A DNA stretch of 64,000 bases from TMED23 sp964566055 (GCA_964566055.1 CAZMHI010000009.1:1-64000), one strand, 5' to 3'. Counted from the first letter of the stretch, positions 36,129 through 45,714 are shown. Numbers and translations are program-made. Notes: generated from the sequence alone by a model not told the origin.

Positions 36129-36157
36129 CTTGCGGCTAGCACCATTTGGCCCATATT
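36129..36157 (+). promoter_or_regulatory. Candidate heat-shock (RpoH) promoter of clpB
   Basis: CTTGCGG at 36129-36135 and CCCATAT at 36150-36156 are separated by 14 bases, matching the sigma-32 pattern CTTG(AAA)-N11-16-CCCCATNT. It lies about 95 bases before the clpB start and points toward it. A TTGACT at 36195 might serve a housekeeping promoter but lacks a good -10. Not experimentally supported. Confidence 0.5.
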
Positions 36158-36252
36158 AGATAACGAAAACAATGACTACTCATCCTTTGAGGGGTTGACT
36201 GCGGCCACGGTTTTAGGAGCATGATACCTTGTCACCAGAAAGGTAATTGAGC

Positions 36253-38850
36253 ATGGAATTCGAAAATTATACCGAGCGCTCCAGGGGCTTTATTCAGTCG
36301 GCGCAAAGCTTAGCCGCCCGTTCCGGGCATCAGCAGCTCTCGCCCGAACATATCTTAAAAGTCCTGTTGGAGGACAAGGAAGGTATGGCGGCGGGTTTAA
36401 TCCAGGCTGCCGGCGGCAATGCCAAACAGGCTTTCGAAGATGTTTTAGCCGAACTCAAACGCGTGCCGGAAGTTCAAGGTTCAGGCGCCGGCCAGGTTTA
36501 TATTTCGACCGAGCTTTCAAAAGTCTTAGGCCAGGCCGAAGAAATTGCAGAAAAAGCCGGTGACAGCTACGTCACAGCGGAACGCTTGCTGCTCGCCTTG
36601 GCGCTCACGCCTGACACACCGTCCCATAAAATCTTAGCCACCAATGGTGTGACGCCGCAAAATCTCAATACCGCGATAGAAGATATGCGAAAGGGCCGGA
36701 AAGCCCAGTCGGCCACCGCCGAAGATGGCTATGACGCGCTTAAGAAATACGCTCAAGACCTGACGGCGGATGCCCGCGAAGGTAAATTAGACCCGGTGAT
36801 TGGCCGGGACGAGGAAATCCGCCGTACCATTCAAGTACTGTCCCGCCGGACAAAAAACAATCCAGTGCTGATCGGTGAGCCGGGCGTGGGTAAGACCGCC
36901 ATCGCCGAGGGCCTCGCTTTGCGGATCGTCAATGGTGACGTCCCTGAAGCACTGCTCAATAAACAATTGATGGTGCTTGATTTGGGCGCACTCCTGGCTG
37001 GTGCAAAATACCGCGGCGAATTTGAAGAGCGTCTCAAAGCTGTACTCACCGAAGTTACCGAAGCCGCCGGTGAAGTAATCCTGTTTATCGATGAAATGCA
37101 CACACTGGTGGGCGCTGGCGCCGCCGAAGGGGCAATGGATGCCTCTAATTTACTCAAACCCGCTTTGGCCCGGGGCGAATTGCATTGCGTTGGCGCCACC
37201 ACACTTAAAGAGTACCGCCAGAACGTTGAAAAAGATGCGGCCTTGGCCCGGCGATTTCAGCCCGTCTTTATTGCCGAGCCGACGGTCGAGGATACCATCT
37301 CGATCTTGCGCGGTATCAAAGAAAAATACGATCTCCATCATGGTGTACGCATTACCGATGCCGCCCTGGTATCCGCCGCAACGTTGTCGAACCGTTATAT
37401 CACCGACCGTTTTCTGCCCGATAAGGCGATTGATCTGATGGATGAGGCCGCCAGCCGCCTCCGCATGGAGGTTGATTCCAAACCTGAAGAAATTGATGAA
37501 CTCGACCGCCGCATTATCCAGCTAAAAATCGAAATGGAAGCGCTCAAGAAAGAAACCGACAAAGCCTCGCAGGAACGTCTGCTGCTGTTGGACGAAGAGC
37601 TAGGCGGCCTCGAGGATAAATCGGCTACTCTTACCGAGAAATGGCAAAGTGAGAAAAGCGATATAGCTGAGACCCAAAAGCTTAAAGAGCAGTTGGATCA
37701 GGCGCGAAGCGCTTTGGACAAGGCCTTCCGTGAAGGCGAATTGGAAAACGCCGGTGAGCTGCAATACAGCCTGATCCCCGGTCTGGAAGAAAAGCTTGCT
37801 GTTGCCGAAGCTTCAGAAGGCCACAGCATGGTGCAGGAATCAGTTACGGAAGAGGCAATCGCCTCGGTGGTTTCCCGCTGGACCGGTATTCCGGTTGATA
37901 AGATGATGCAGGGCGAGCGTGAAAAACTGGTCGAAATGGAAGAACGCCTAGGCGCCCGCGTCATTGGCCAGGACGAGGCCTTGGCTGCGGTCTCTAACGC
38001 TGTCCGGCGCGCCCGGGCCGGGCTGCAAGATGCCGCCCGCCCTTTGGGCTCGTTTCTGTTTATTGGCCCAACCGGTGTCGGTAAGACCGAGCTCACCAAA
38101 GCCTTGGCCGAATTTCTATTTGATGACGAGGCCGCTCTGTTGCGCGTCGATATGTCCGAATATATGGAAAAACATGCGGTCGCCCGCCTGATCGGCGCAC
38201 CTCCCGGCTATGTCGGCTATGATGAAGGCGGGGCCTTAACCGAAGCCGTCCGCCGCCGCCCTTATCAGGTTATTTTATTTGATGAGGTCGAAAAAGCGCA
38301 TCCGGATGTCTTTAATATCCTGCTGCAAGTGCTGGATGATGGCCGCCTCACCGATGGGCAAGGGCGCACGGTTGATTTCCGCAATACGCTGATTATTCTG
38401 ACTTCCAATTTGGGTGCGGATATTCTGGCCAACCAGGAAGAAGGCCATGATTCAATCGAACTTAAAGACGTCGTTATGGAAGCTGTACGCGCTGCTTTCC
38501 GGCCGGAGTTTCTTAATCGCTTGGATGAAATGGTGCTGTTCCATCGCCTCTTCCGCGAACATATGGATGGTATCGTTGATATCCAGCTGGCACGGCTTCG
38601 TGAACGCCTGGAAGACCGCAAAATAACCCTAGCGATCGACCCCGCTGCCCTCGCCTGGCTGGCCGACACCGGCTATGATCAGGTTTATGGCGCGAGGCCC
38701 CTCAAACGCGTGATCCAGCGAAGTTTGGAGAATAGTCTTGCCGGCCTCATATTGGAAGGCAAGATCAATGACGGCGAAACGGTCAATGTCAGCGCCGGCG
38801 ACAAGGGTCTGGTGATCAACGGTGAAATCGTCCAGGAACAAGCCGCCTAA
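36253..38850 (+). CDS. clpB: ATP-dependent chaperone ClpB
   Basis: An 865-residue Hsp100 disaggregase. It has the Clp N domain (about 5-145), AAA1 with Walker A GEPGVGKTA and Walker B VILFIDEMHTL, a coiled-coil middle domain (about 410-525) that separates ClpB from ClpA/ClpC, and AAA2 with GPTGVGKTE and VILFDEVEKAH. No ClpP-binding loop is apparent. I chose the ATG at 36253 with AAAGG nine bases upstream over a TTG at 36247. A REP palindrome begins directly after the stop codon. Confidence 0.97.
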   Translation: MEFENYTERSRGFIQSAQSLAARSGHQQLSPEHILKVLLEDKEGMAAGLIQAAGGNAKQAFEDVLAELKRVPEVQGSGAGQVYISTELSKVLGQAEEIAEKAGDSYVTAERLLLALALTPDTPSHKILATNGVTPQNLNTAIEDMRKGRKAQSATAEDGYDALKKYAQDLTADAREGKLDPVIGRDEEIRRTIQVLSRRTKNNPVLIGEPGVGKTAIAEGLALRIVNGDVPEALLNKQLMVLDLGALLAGAKYRGEFEERLKAVLTEVTEAAGEVILFIDEMHTLVGAGAAEGAMDASNLLKPALARGELHCVGATTLKEYRQNVEKDAALARRFQPVFIAEPTVEDTISILRGIKEKYDLHHGVRITDAALVSAATLSNRYITDRFLPDKAIDLMDEAASRLRMEVDSKPEEIDELDRRIIQLKIEMEALKKETDKASQERLLLLDEELGGLEDKSATLTEKWQSEKSDIAETQKLKEQLDQARSALDKAFREGELENAGELQYSLIPGLEEKLAVAEASEGHSMVQESVTEEAIASVVSRWTGIPVDKMMQGEREKLVEMEERLGARVIGQDEALAAVSNAVRRARAGLQDAARPLGSFLFIGPTGVGKTELTKALAEFLFDDEAALLRVDMSEYMEKHAVARLIGAPPGYVGYDEGGALTEAVRRRPYQVILFDEVEKAHPDVFNILLQVLDDGRLTDGQGRTVDFRNTLIILTSNLGADILANQEEGHDSIELKDVVMEAVRAAFRPEFLNRLDEMVLFHRLFREHMDGIVDIQLARLRERLEDRKITLAIDPAALAWLADTGYDQVYGARPLKRVIQRSLENSLAGLILEGKINDGETVNVSAGDKGLVINGEIVQEQAA

Positions 38851-38876
38851 AATAATTAATCGACTGTCGATAAATA
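38851..38876. repeat. Isolated REP-type element between clpB and the M23 gene
   Basis: The sequence starting at the base after the clpB stop repeats the left arm and CTG centre of the RAYT-flanking palindrome (AATAATTAATCGACTGTCG) and continues with the ATAAATA ending of the other unit. It is about 20 kb from the RAYT gene and lies in the 32-base gap between two convergent genes, the usual location of REPs. Confidence 0.8.
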
Positions 38877-38882
38877 TAGAGA

Positions 38883-40268
38883 TTACTTTGCGAGGATGAG
38901 TTTTTTGCCCCGCTTGGCGTTTTCTGCGACTTTCTCAGGCATAGGCAGGTCAGCCAGCTTGATTTCCGTCGCGGCTTTGACGTTCATAAATTTCGCTAAT
39001 TCTTTCCCTTTGAGATGCTTACCGGACGGCATTTTGACACGCATCGGATTGGTCTGGCGGCCCCGGCGCAGGATCTCATAATGCAGATGCGGCCCGGTTG
39101 AGCGGCCGGTCGAACCGACATAGCCGATAATTTGCCCCTGGCGCACCCTGGAGCCCCTTCTGACCGAACGGCGAAAACTTTTCATATGCCCGTAGGCAGT
39201 CGAATACTCAGAATTGTGGCGAATACGGATGTAATTACCATAGCCGCCATTGCGGGCCCGGTAGACTACGGTACCGGAACCGGCGGCAAATATCGGCGTG
39301 CCGCGGGGGGCTGCAAAATCAACGCCCCGGTGCATTTTGTTGTAGCCTAAAACCGGATGACGGCGGCGGCCATAGCCGGAAGACAAGCGCGCGCCGTTGA
39401 TCGGTGTCCGCATGAGGGCTTTGCGTGCCGAGCGGCCTTTGTGATCGAAATAATCGCTGAAACCTTTTTTACCTTTAAAATGATAAAGCGGATTATCATT
39501 TTTACCCAGTTTCAGATTGGCGTAGAGAATATTGCCATAGCGCGCGAACTCGCCCTTTTCGGTAATCTTGCGCTCATACATCACCTCGAACTGATCACCA
39601 GCGCGAATGCTGCGCTGAAAATCAACATCCCAGGAATAGATTCGGATAAGCTCCATCAATACCGGTACGGGTACCCCGGCATTGACGGCTGACAGATAGA
39701 GATTTGAGTTAATTTTGCCACTGGCTCGCGCCAGTTTGGTTTCAATCGCCTGTTTTATATATTTTGCCGTAAATTTATCATCGTCGAGCTGATAGACCGT
39801 ATATTCCCGGAGTAGATCTGGGCGCACCGTGATTTGTTTCAACTCACCCTTAGCTGCATCGGCATCTTCAGGTTCGAGCACTGCAGCCGGCTCAAAAACA
39901 AATTCGATATCCTGGCCCGGCCGGATACGTTTGGGGTTATAGATTTTGCTTAAAGCCTGAATAGCTTTGTGAGCAGTGCCCCGCGCTAAACCTGCTTTGA
40001 CAAAAATATTCATCAAAGTATCGCCCTTGCCGACTTTTATTTTTTGCACAACAGGCTGCGGCAAAGGTGCCAAATCCAGCGTATCAATAGGCGCGCTGGC
40101 TCTAAGATCAAGCGCTGCCTGGGTTAGGCCATTTGTGGCGTTGTTGTCGGGTAAGGCCGCATCAGAGGGCCCCCATTCAAAAATCCACAAAGGCAGCACC
40201 ACGATGACAACTGTTAAGGCTGCCAAGGGTAAACGTCTCAAAAACACAAACTTCTTTTTCCAGCTCAT
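38883..40268 (-). CDS. M23 family murein endopeptidase with LysM-like domain
   Basis: The 461-residue protein starts with a basic N terminus and a membrane/signal helix (about 10-30). A LysM-like/OapA-type domain follows (VGKGDTLMNIFVKAGL, about 78-130), then a linker and a C-terminal LytM/M23 domain with the zinc ligands HRGVDFAAPRGTP, YGHM and HLHYEI. It resembles the ShyA/MepM group that cut peptide cross-links during wall growth. It is convergent with clpB and separated by a REP element. It is probably periplasmic and membrane-anchored. Confidence 0.93.
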   Translation of the reverse strand: MSWKKKFVFLRRLPLAALTVVIVVLPLWIFEWGPSDAALPDNNATNGLTQAALDLRASAPIDTLDLAPLPQPVVQKIKVGKGDTLMNIFVKAGLARGTAHKAIQALSKIYNPKRIRPGQDIEFVFEPAAVLEPEDADAAKGELKQITVRPDLLREYTVYQLDDDKFTAKYIKQAIETKLARASGKINSNLYLSAVNAGVPVPVLMELIRIYSWDVDFQRSIRAGDQFEVMYERKITEKGEFARYGNILYANLKLGKNDNPLYHFKGKKGFSDYFDHKGRSARKALMRTPINGARLSSGYGRRRHPVLGYNKMHRGVDFAAPRGTPIFAAGSGTVVYRARNGGYGNYIRIRHNSEYSTAYGHMKSFRRSVRRGSRVRQGQIIGYVGSTGRSTGPHLHYEILRRGRQTNPMRVKMPSGKHLKGKELAKFMNVKAATEIKLADLPMPEKVAENAKRGKKLILAK

Positions 40269-40540
40269 TTTTCTGCTAACTGGTTATCCAAAATTACTAT
40301 TGGGATGGCAGCGGGTATGCGGGGTGAAAGGACGTCTGTCAAGATACTCAATTAAGGCAATTTGAAGATGCCGCACTTCCTCCCACTGCCTCATTTAGTT
40401 GAGGCTTTCCCTCTTCGTCTATCCCAGACCAAGGATATATAATGGGGGGAACTTCTTAAGGATTGGTTGCCAATAATTCCTTATCGGCAAGCCGGCATCA
40501 GCAAAAACTCGTAGCGCGTCAAATTGTTAAAATTGCTCGG

Positions 40541-40897
40541 TTAAATTCTTTGACCGATTTTCTGCGTCACGCTTTCCCAATTCCGGCCGGCGGCGACGAG
40601 GCAGGATATGCCATCTGGCCGCGTAACGATCATCGACCAAGAGCCGTCACTCGACGAAAATACTTCGACGACTGAACCACTATTGGCAAGACCGATTGAA
40701 TTCCGGGATTCCTTATAATCATCGGAAAGCGAAGAAACGATGGTATTGCGTTCATCACAGACAACGGGAGCACCGTTATTGGCGAGACCCTGAGCAGCAA
40801 CTGGTGTCGGAACGAATACGGTAACGGCGGCCAGCAAAACTGAAAAGGTGCCAAAAACGGCAATAACAGAGGCGCAAATTTTCATCAGCTTTTTCAT
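40541..40897 (-). CDS. Small secreted protein of unknown function
   Basis: 118 residues with an N-terminal signal peptide (KKLMKICASVIAVFGTFSV then a long hydrophobic stretch, cleavage probably after VAAQ near 36). The mature part has two cysteines (CDERNT and ISCLVA) that could form a disulfide, with GRNWESV near the end. This pattern (short periplasmic protein with GSW...V..DG.SCLVA.G..W) occurs in many uncharacterised alphaproteobacterial proteins. No partner gene is evident. Confidence 0.75.
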   Translation of the reverse strand: MKKLMKICASVIAVFGTFSVLLAAVTVFVPTPVAAQGLANNGAPVVCDERNTIVSSLSDDYKESRNSIGLANSGSVVEVFSSSDGSWSMIVTRPDGISCLVAAGRNWESVTQKIGQRI

Positions 40898-41323
40898 ACT
40901 TAAAAGGTAAACATTTCAGCAGCGATTTTCAGGCCATATTTTGTAAGGAATTACCACAAACGGATTCCAATTAACCTTGGGACTTAAGCTATTGCGGATA
41001 AGAGGCTGAAATAGTGTCAAAAAAACAGATTGATTAAGTTTGACAGTAATAATTAACAATAAATAAGTTAATTTTTAAATTATTATGGACAAATTCAGCA
41101 TATTATAAATTAACTAAATACAGTATAATTATAATAACACTTTGTTTTATAACAATTATTTTAATTAATTTTCATCAAATACTGCCTTTTTTACAGCCCA
41201 GTCCAGCTGTCTGCGATGGTAGGCAAAGTCTTGTTTGCTCCCCAATTCAGGCGTATATAGCTGCAAATCGGCACAATTATGTAGCTTTCGTTTTTACAAA
41301 TGTAATAAAATGCGACGCTGAAA
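40898..41323. other. AT-rich intergenic region
   Basis: 426 bases between the divergent secreted-protein gene and queH. The part from about 41030 to 41175 is almost pure A/T with ATTAATTAA-like runs. No gene, tRNA or DnaA-box cluster is visible. It probably holds two divergent promoters. Confidence 0.5.
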
Positions 41324-42010
41324 ATGAATAAAATAGACAAAAACCTGGCTCAACCCGCAACAGATCGGCCAAAGCTCAGCGCTCCGGGCGGTGAGACCGA
41401 CATTTTGCTGCATTCCTGCTGTGCGCCCTGTGCCGGCGACCTGATGGCCGAGTTAACGCGCTCGGACATCAACTATACAATTTTGTTCTATAACCCGAAT
41501 ATCCATCCGCGCAAGGAATACGAAATCCGCAAAGACGAGAACAAGCGCTATGCCGATAAGCTGGGCGTGCCGTTTGTTGATCTCGACTACAACAAAGAGG
41601 ATTGGTTTCACAAAGTTGAAGGCTATGAGCATGAGCCCGAACGCGGTTATCGCTGCACGCTCTGCTTTGATATGCGGTTCGAACGTTCAGCACTTTATGC
41701 CGCAGAAAACGGCTTCAAAGTATTTACCTCGTCACTCGGCACGTCGCGCTGGAAAAATCTTGAGCAAATTAACGGCTGTGGCGAGCGGGCAGCGTCACGC
41801 TATGATGATCTCATCTATTGGACTTTTAACTGGCGCAAAAAAGGTGGCGCCAACCGGATGATCGACGTCTCCAAGCAAGAAAAGTTTTACCAGCAGGAAT
41901 ATTGCGGCTGCGCTTATAGCCTGCGTGACACCAATCAAAGCCGGGTGGAGCGCGGCATGGAGCCGATTAAGCTCGGTGTCAAGTTCTATGGCGACGACGC
42001 GGCGGATTAA
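41324..42010 (+). CDS. queH: Epoxyqueuosine reductase QueH
   Basis: Reduces epoxyqueuosine to queuosine in tRNA; it is the cobalamin-independent alternative to QueG. The 228-residue protein has the DUF208/QueH features: LLHSCCAPCAGDL near 27, YNPNIHPRKEYEIRKDE, the CTLCFDMR pair in the middle, GTSRWKN, and YCGCAYS near the C terminus. The cysteine set binds an Fe-S cluster and a second metal in characterised QueH. The C terminus overlaps the convergent hydrolase gene by four bases. Confidence 0.93.
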   Translation: MNKIDKNLAQPATDRPKLSAPGGETDILLHSCCAPCAGDLMAELTRSDINYTILFYNPNIHPRKEYEIRKDENKRYADKLGVPFVDLDYNKEDWFHKVEGYEHEPERGYRCTLCFDMRFERSALYAAENGFKVFTSSLGTSRWKNLEQINGCGERAASRYDDLIYWTFNWRKKGGANRMIDVSKQEKFYQQEYCGCAYSLRDTNQSRVERGMEPIKLGVKFYGDDAAD

Positions 42011-42720
42011 TCCCCGGCAACTTCAGTCAAAATCTCCACCAATTGATCAGGCCGGTCAACCATGACCTCATGGCCACAGCCAACGCTGTAGTACTGCCAG
42101 GCCGGATCGGCGCTGAATTTATCAGCATATTTATCGAACTGCCCAAGCTTGTTACCCGCCGCATAGATATAAGTGAGGCTATCAAAGGCGGCAAAATTGA
42201 CGTCATGAATAAGCGGTTGGGTATAGGTGTTGATCGGTTGCGGCGTCAAACGCCGGTTGAGCCATTCAACGTCTGCTTCATCGACAACCGACCACATACC
42301 GGCATCCGCCGGTAAGATCATTGTATCATTGCCCTCATCATCGACGAGCTTGGCGAACATTGCGAAGCGGCTCGGGTTATTGGCTTGCATCGACATGCCG
42401 CTCTCCGGCACGAAGGCGTCAATATAGACCAGACCCCGCAGCCTGTTCGCCGCTTTGTCAGCGACGCCAGTAATGACCATACCGGCATAGCTGTGACCAA
42501 CCAGCACAACGTCGGATAGCTCCTCCTTTTCCAACAGGCCAACAATATCCTGAATATGGGTATCGAGGTCGACATCGAGCGAGGCGAGATGGGCGCACTC
42601 ACCCAAACCAGTCAGGGTCGGTGTAAAGACGCGGTGTCCCTTGGCCCGAAGCGGTCCGGCGACTTTCCGCCAAACCCAGCCGCCATGCCAAGCACCAGGC
42701 ACAAAAACGAAAATTGTCAT
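42007..42720 (-). CDS. Alpha/beta hydrolase
   Basis: The 237-residue enzyme has the oxyanion region FVFVPGAWHGGWVW at the N terminus, the nucleophile elbow GHSYAG with Ser77 and a late histidine in GCGHEVMVDRP. The arrangement matches the small esterase group related to plant methylesterases and hydroxynitrile lyases. No signal peptide. Its gene ends inside that of queH and no functional link is visible. Confidence 0.9.
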   Translation of the reverse strand: MTIFVFVPGAWHGGWVWRKVAGPLRAKGHRVFTPTLTGLGECAHLASLDVDLDTHIQDIVGLLEKEELSDVVLVGHSYAGMVITGVADKAANRLRGLVYIDAFVPESGMSMQANNPSRFAMFAKLVDDEGNDTMILPADAGMWSVVDEADVEWLNRRLTPQPINTYTQPLIHDVNFAAFDSLTYIYAAGNKLGQFDKYADKFSADPAWQYYSVGCGHEVMVDRPDQLVEILTEVAGD

Positions 42721-42915
42721 AACTATTACTTAAATCTCAAAATTAAGCGTTTCTGGACGATAAAATAAGTAAATCTTCAAGCGAACTTCTTCGAGTGTGC
42801 CTAATCTACTTCCAACACGCAACGGCAGAACATATTGAGCGCCGCATCTCAGCTAAAGGGTATGATTTAAAGTTCAGCGTGTGATACGCTAATAATCTCG
42901 GGGAATTAAAAAAAT

Positions 42916-43662
42916 ATGCTGGAAATACTGACTGAAATTCTAAATCTCAGCCTATTAGCTGCTGCGGGTGTAGCTTTCCTAAGCGCACTGATCCAGGGCT
43001 ATTCGGGATTCGGCGGCGGGCTGATCATTATTCCAATCCTCGCCATTTTGTTCAGCCCCATTGAATCCATTGCCATTACCGCCCTTGCCGCCATATTCGG
43101 CACGGCGACGCTGTTACCGCAGGCCGTCAAGAAAGCCCAATGGTCCGAAGCGGCTCCGGTTTCCATCGCCCTTGCTATTGCCATACCCATTGGACTTTCA
43201 TTCCTGGTGGCGGCTGACCCAATACTTATTCGCCGCGGCATGGGCGTGTTTATCTTGGCGGCTTCTGCAGTGCTGATCTCCGGCTGGACCTATCCCGGCA
43301 AGCGCAATCTGCTGACCAGCATCACGGCCGGCGCCATAACCGGCGGTGTCACCGGCAGTTTCGGTATTCCGGGCGGCCCCTTCATGGTGATTTACTATTT
43401 ATCAGCCCCAGTCGAGCCGGCCGTCCAACGGGCGAATTTAATTATTTCCGTCGGCGTGGCGATCGTTTTTCTAATTGGTGGTCTCTTTGTCGCCGGTGCC
43501 TATACGCCTGAAACCATCATGCGGGCCATTGTTATTGTACCAATATTCGTCGCCGGCTCCCGCACGGGCCAATATCTTTTCAAAGTTGCGCCGACTGAGT
43601 GGTTTAAGAAAGTGACTTTCGCCATATTGATCGCCACTGGTATTTCGATTTTGCTGGTTTAA
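42916..43662 (+). CDS. TauE/SafE family anion exporter
   Basis: A 248-residue membrane protein with about eight hydrophobic helices. The duplicated family motif is visible as GYSGFGGGLIIIPIL (about 30-44) and GGVTGSFGIPGGPFMVIYYL (about 142-161). Family members export sulfite, sulfoacetate or other organosulfur anions. A TauD/TfdA-type gene lies 6 kb away. Probably monocistronic. Confidence 0.9.
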   Translation: MLEILTEILNLSLLAAAGVAFLSALIQGYSGFGGGLIIIPILAILFSPIESIAITALAAIFGTATLLPQAVKKAQWSEAAPVSIALAIAIPIGLSFLVAADPILIRRGMGVFILAASAVLISGWTYPGKRNLLTSITAGAITGGVTGSFGIPGGPFMVIYYLSAPVEPAVQRANLIISVGVAIVFLIGGLFVAGAYTPETIMRAIVIVPIFVAGSRTGQYLFKVAPTEWFKKVTFAILIATGISILLV

Positions 43663-43743
43663 ATGTTGCTCCTAAGATTACGATTGATATCACCTTCCCG
43701 ATAAATTAGTTTCGCGCAGATTTAGTTTAGAAGGTTTAAAATA

Positions 43744-44355
43744 TTGAAACACACGACATGGATCATGCAGGCGGCAACTACTGCCGGCCTATTGTTGCTG
43801 TACAGTTTTAATCTGTCTGCCGCCGAGCACAAAATGGGCCACGGTAAACATCATCAAATGACAAAACCGGCCATATCTGCGACTTGCACACCGAAACTGC
43901 ACATCACTGCAGAAGCTGAAAGCAAACCCGGCGGCGCCCACTATAAGGGTCCGGCTGTAACGCATCACGGCAATCACCAGAAACCGATGGCCCATATGAA
44001 AGGCGCTCATATGGATCACAAACCGCGCCAGGGCGGCAGCTTTTTTATGGCGCCGGATAAAATGCACCATATTGAAGGGGTATACTCTGCCAAATGCGGC
44101 CTGCGGGTGTTTTTCTACAACGCCTTCACCCAGCCGATCCGGGCGGACCGCTTTAAAGCCTTTGTTCGCATCATCCCGAAAAAAGAGGATGAGCCGGAAG
44201 TCTTGCGTTTTCTTAAACCCTCGAAAGAGGGTTCAATTTTACACAGCTCCATCGGCAGTGATGTTTCCCGTCCGTTTGATATTGAGGCATTTGTAAAATT
44301 TCCTCAAAACGACGAGCCGCAGCTTTTTACCATTAAAGTTCCGGCAAAAGAATAA
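43744..44355 (+). CDS. His/Met-rich secreted protein
   Basis: The 203-residue protein has a signal peptide (about 1-27, cleaved near LSAAEH) followed by about 70 residues very rich in His, Met and Lys (HKMGHGKHHQM, KPMAHMKGAHMDHKP). Such stretches bind copper, silver, zinc or nickel in other periplasmic proteins. The C-terminal half (about 100-203) is a probable beta domain with a single cysteine pair-like CGLRVFF. It starts at TTG. It ends seven bases from the convergent radical SAM gene. I do not recognise the family. Confidence 0.75.
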   Translation: MKHTTWIMQAATTAGLLLLYSFNLSAAEHKMGHGKHHQMTKPAISATCTPKLHITAEAESKPGGAHYKGPAVTHHGNHQKPMAHMKGAHMDHKPRQGGSFFMAPDKMHHIEGVYSAKCGLRVFFYNAFTQPIRADRFKAFVRIIPKKEDEPEVLRFLKPSKEGSILHSSIGSDVSRPFDIEAFVKFPQNDEPQLFTIKVPAKE

Positions 44356-44361
44356 AAGCAG

Positions 44362-45618
44362 CTATCTACCGCAGCATTTTTTATATTTCTTACCGCTGCC
44401 GCAGGGGCAGGGCTCGTTGCGTCCAACCGGTTGTACTGGCTTTTTCTCAGCAACACGTAAGCTTTCCATAACTTTTGCCGCCGGTTGTTTGGCTTTCCTG
44501 AGCTCTGCTATTTTTTCCAGATAGGGTTTGGCATGAAAATAGAAATGCCGGTAACCGGCACAGAGGTAATTCAGCCCGTCTTCTCCATCCGGCGTCTGGA
44601 TAAACCGGTCCTTGGGACAGCCGCCATTGCAGGAACTTAATACCTCACAGTCCCGGCAATATTGAGGCAAGGCGTCTCTTTTATCGTCACCGAATTTTTC
44701 CAGCTCCCTGCCATTGATCATTTCGCCCAGCCGGGTCTCCCGGATATTGCCGAGCCGGTTAGCTGGGTTAACGAAATGATCGCAGGTATAAAAATCGCCC
44801 GTATGCTCGACGACCACAACCTGGCCGCAGGTTTCGCGCAACATGCACAACGAATGTTCCAGTCCGATATAAGGCCGGAGCGCTTCTTCGAAATTCTGGA
44901 TCGTGATCTTGCCGATATCATGGTGAACCCATTCATCGAAAATAGCGCTTAAGAATTCGCCATAGGCCTTGGCCGGTACGGATTCGCCTTGAACATCATG
45001 ATCACCCTGCCGGTTGACCAGAGGTAAAAACTGCAGATAGACCGTGCCGAGCTCTTTAAAGAAACGGTAGACTGTGGCGGGCTGGCGGACATTTCGCTCG
45101 TTGATGACACAAAGCAGATCGCAATGGATGCGAAACTTCTTAAATAAGCGATAGGCCTGCATCACCTGCTTGTGGGTCGCTTCGGCCTTTTTGGTCACCC
45201 GGTAATGATTGTGCAGATCACTCGGACCATCAATACTGAGCCCGACATGAAACTTCTCGGCGGCTAGGAAGCGGCACCAATCCTCGTCGATCAGCGTACC
45301 GTTGGTCTGGATACCGTTGAGAATTTTTTTCCCAAAGGGGCGATGCTTTTTCTGGATCTCAAGAATTTTCTGAAAATAGTCGATGCCGAGCAGGGTCGGT
45401 TCACCGCCATGCCAGGAAAATAATACATTCTCTTCGGGGCAGGCTTCGATATGTTGTTGGATATAAATCTCCAGCAGATCATCGGCCATGCGGTGGGATT
45501 TTGAGTCCGGGTAAAGCTCTTCTTTTTCAAGGTAATAACAATAGCCGCAGTCAAGGTTGCAGATCGCGCCAACCGGCTTGACCATGACCTGAAATTCCCG
45601 TCCCGCCGTACTTTCCAC
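44362..45618 (-). CDS. Anaerobic sulfatase-maturase-like radical SAM protein with SEC-C tail
   Basis: Radical SAM/SPASM enzyme of about 418 residues. The SAM [4Fe-4S] motif is CNLDCGYCYYLEK, followed by LFSWHGGEPTLLG, GIQTNGTLI and VGLSIDGP; the SPASM cysteines are in the region CMLRETCGQ...CDHF...YCRDCEVLSSCNGGCPKDR. This is the anSME pattern, converting Ser/Cys to formylglycine in sulfatases. The C terminus adds a SEC-C zinc motif (PCPCGSGKKYKKCCG). I chose the GTG at 45618, preceded by GTGGGGG; a TTG at 45702 would extend it by 28 residues. No sulfatase gene is in the window. Confidence 0.88.
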   Translation of the reverse strand: MESTAGREFQVMVKPVGAICNLDCGYCYYLEKEELYPDSKSHRMADDLLEIYIQQHIEACPEENVLFSWHGGEPTLLGIDYFQKILEIQKKHRPFGKKILNGIQTNGTLIDEDWCRFLAAEKFHVGLSIDGPSDLHNHYRVTKKAEATHKQVMQAYRLFKKFRIHCDLLCVINERNVRQPATVYRFFKELGTVYLQFLPLVNRQGDHDVQGESVPAKAYGEFLSAIFDEWVHHDIGKITIQNFEEALRPYIGLEHSLCMLRETCGQVVVVEHTGDFYTCDHFVNPANRLGNIRETRLGEMINGRELEKFGDDKRDALPQYCRDCEVLSSCNGGCPKDRFIQTPDGEDGLNYLCAGYRHFYFHAKPYLEKIAELRKAKQPAAKVMESLRVAEKKPVQPVGRNEPCPCGSGKKYKKCCGR

Positions 45619-45714
45619 TAAATCCCCCACTGGTGCGAATGGCTGATGCCAATTATTCCGGCCTTTCCCAGATAACCACAAATATCCATTCGGGCAACGC
45701 AAATTATAAACTGG

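Noticed and set aside
41030..41175. AT-rich tract as a replication origin
   Set aside because: No DnaA-box cluster and no dnaA, parA or hemE-type neighbours; simple AT richness is not enough.
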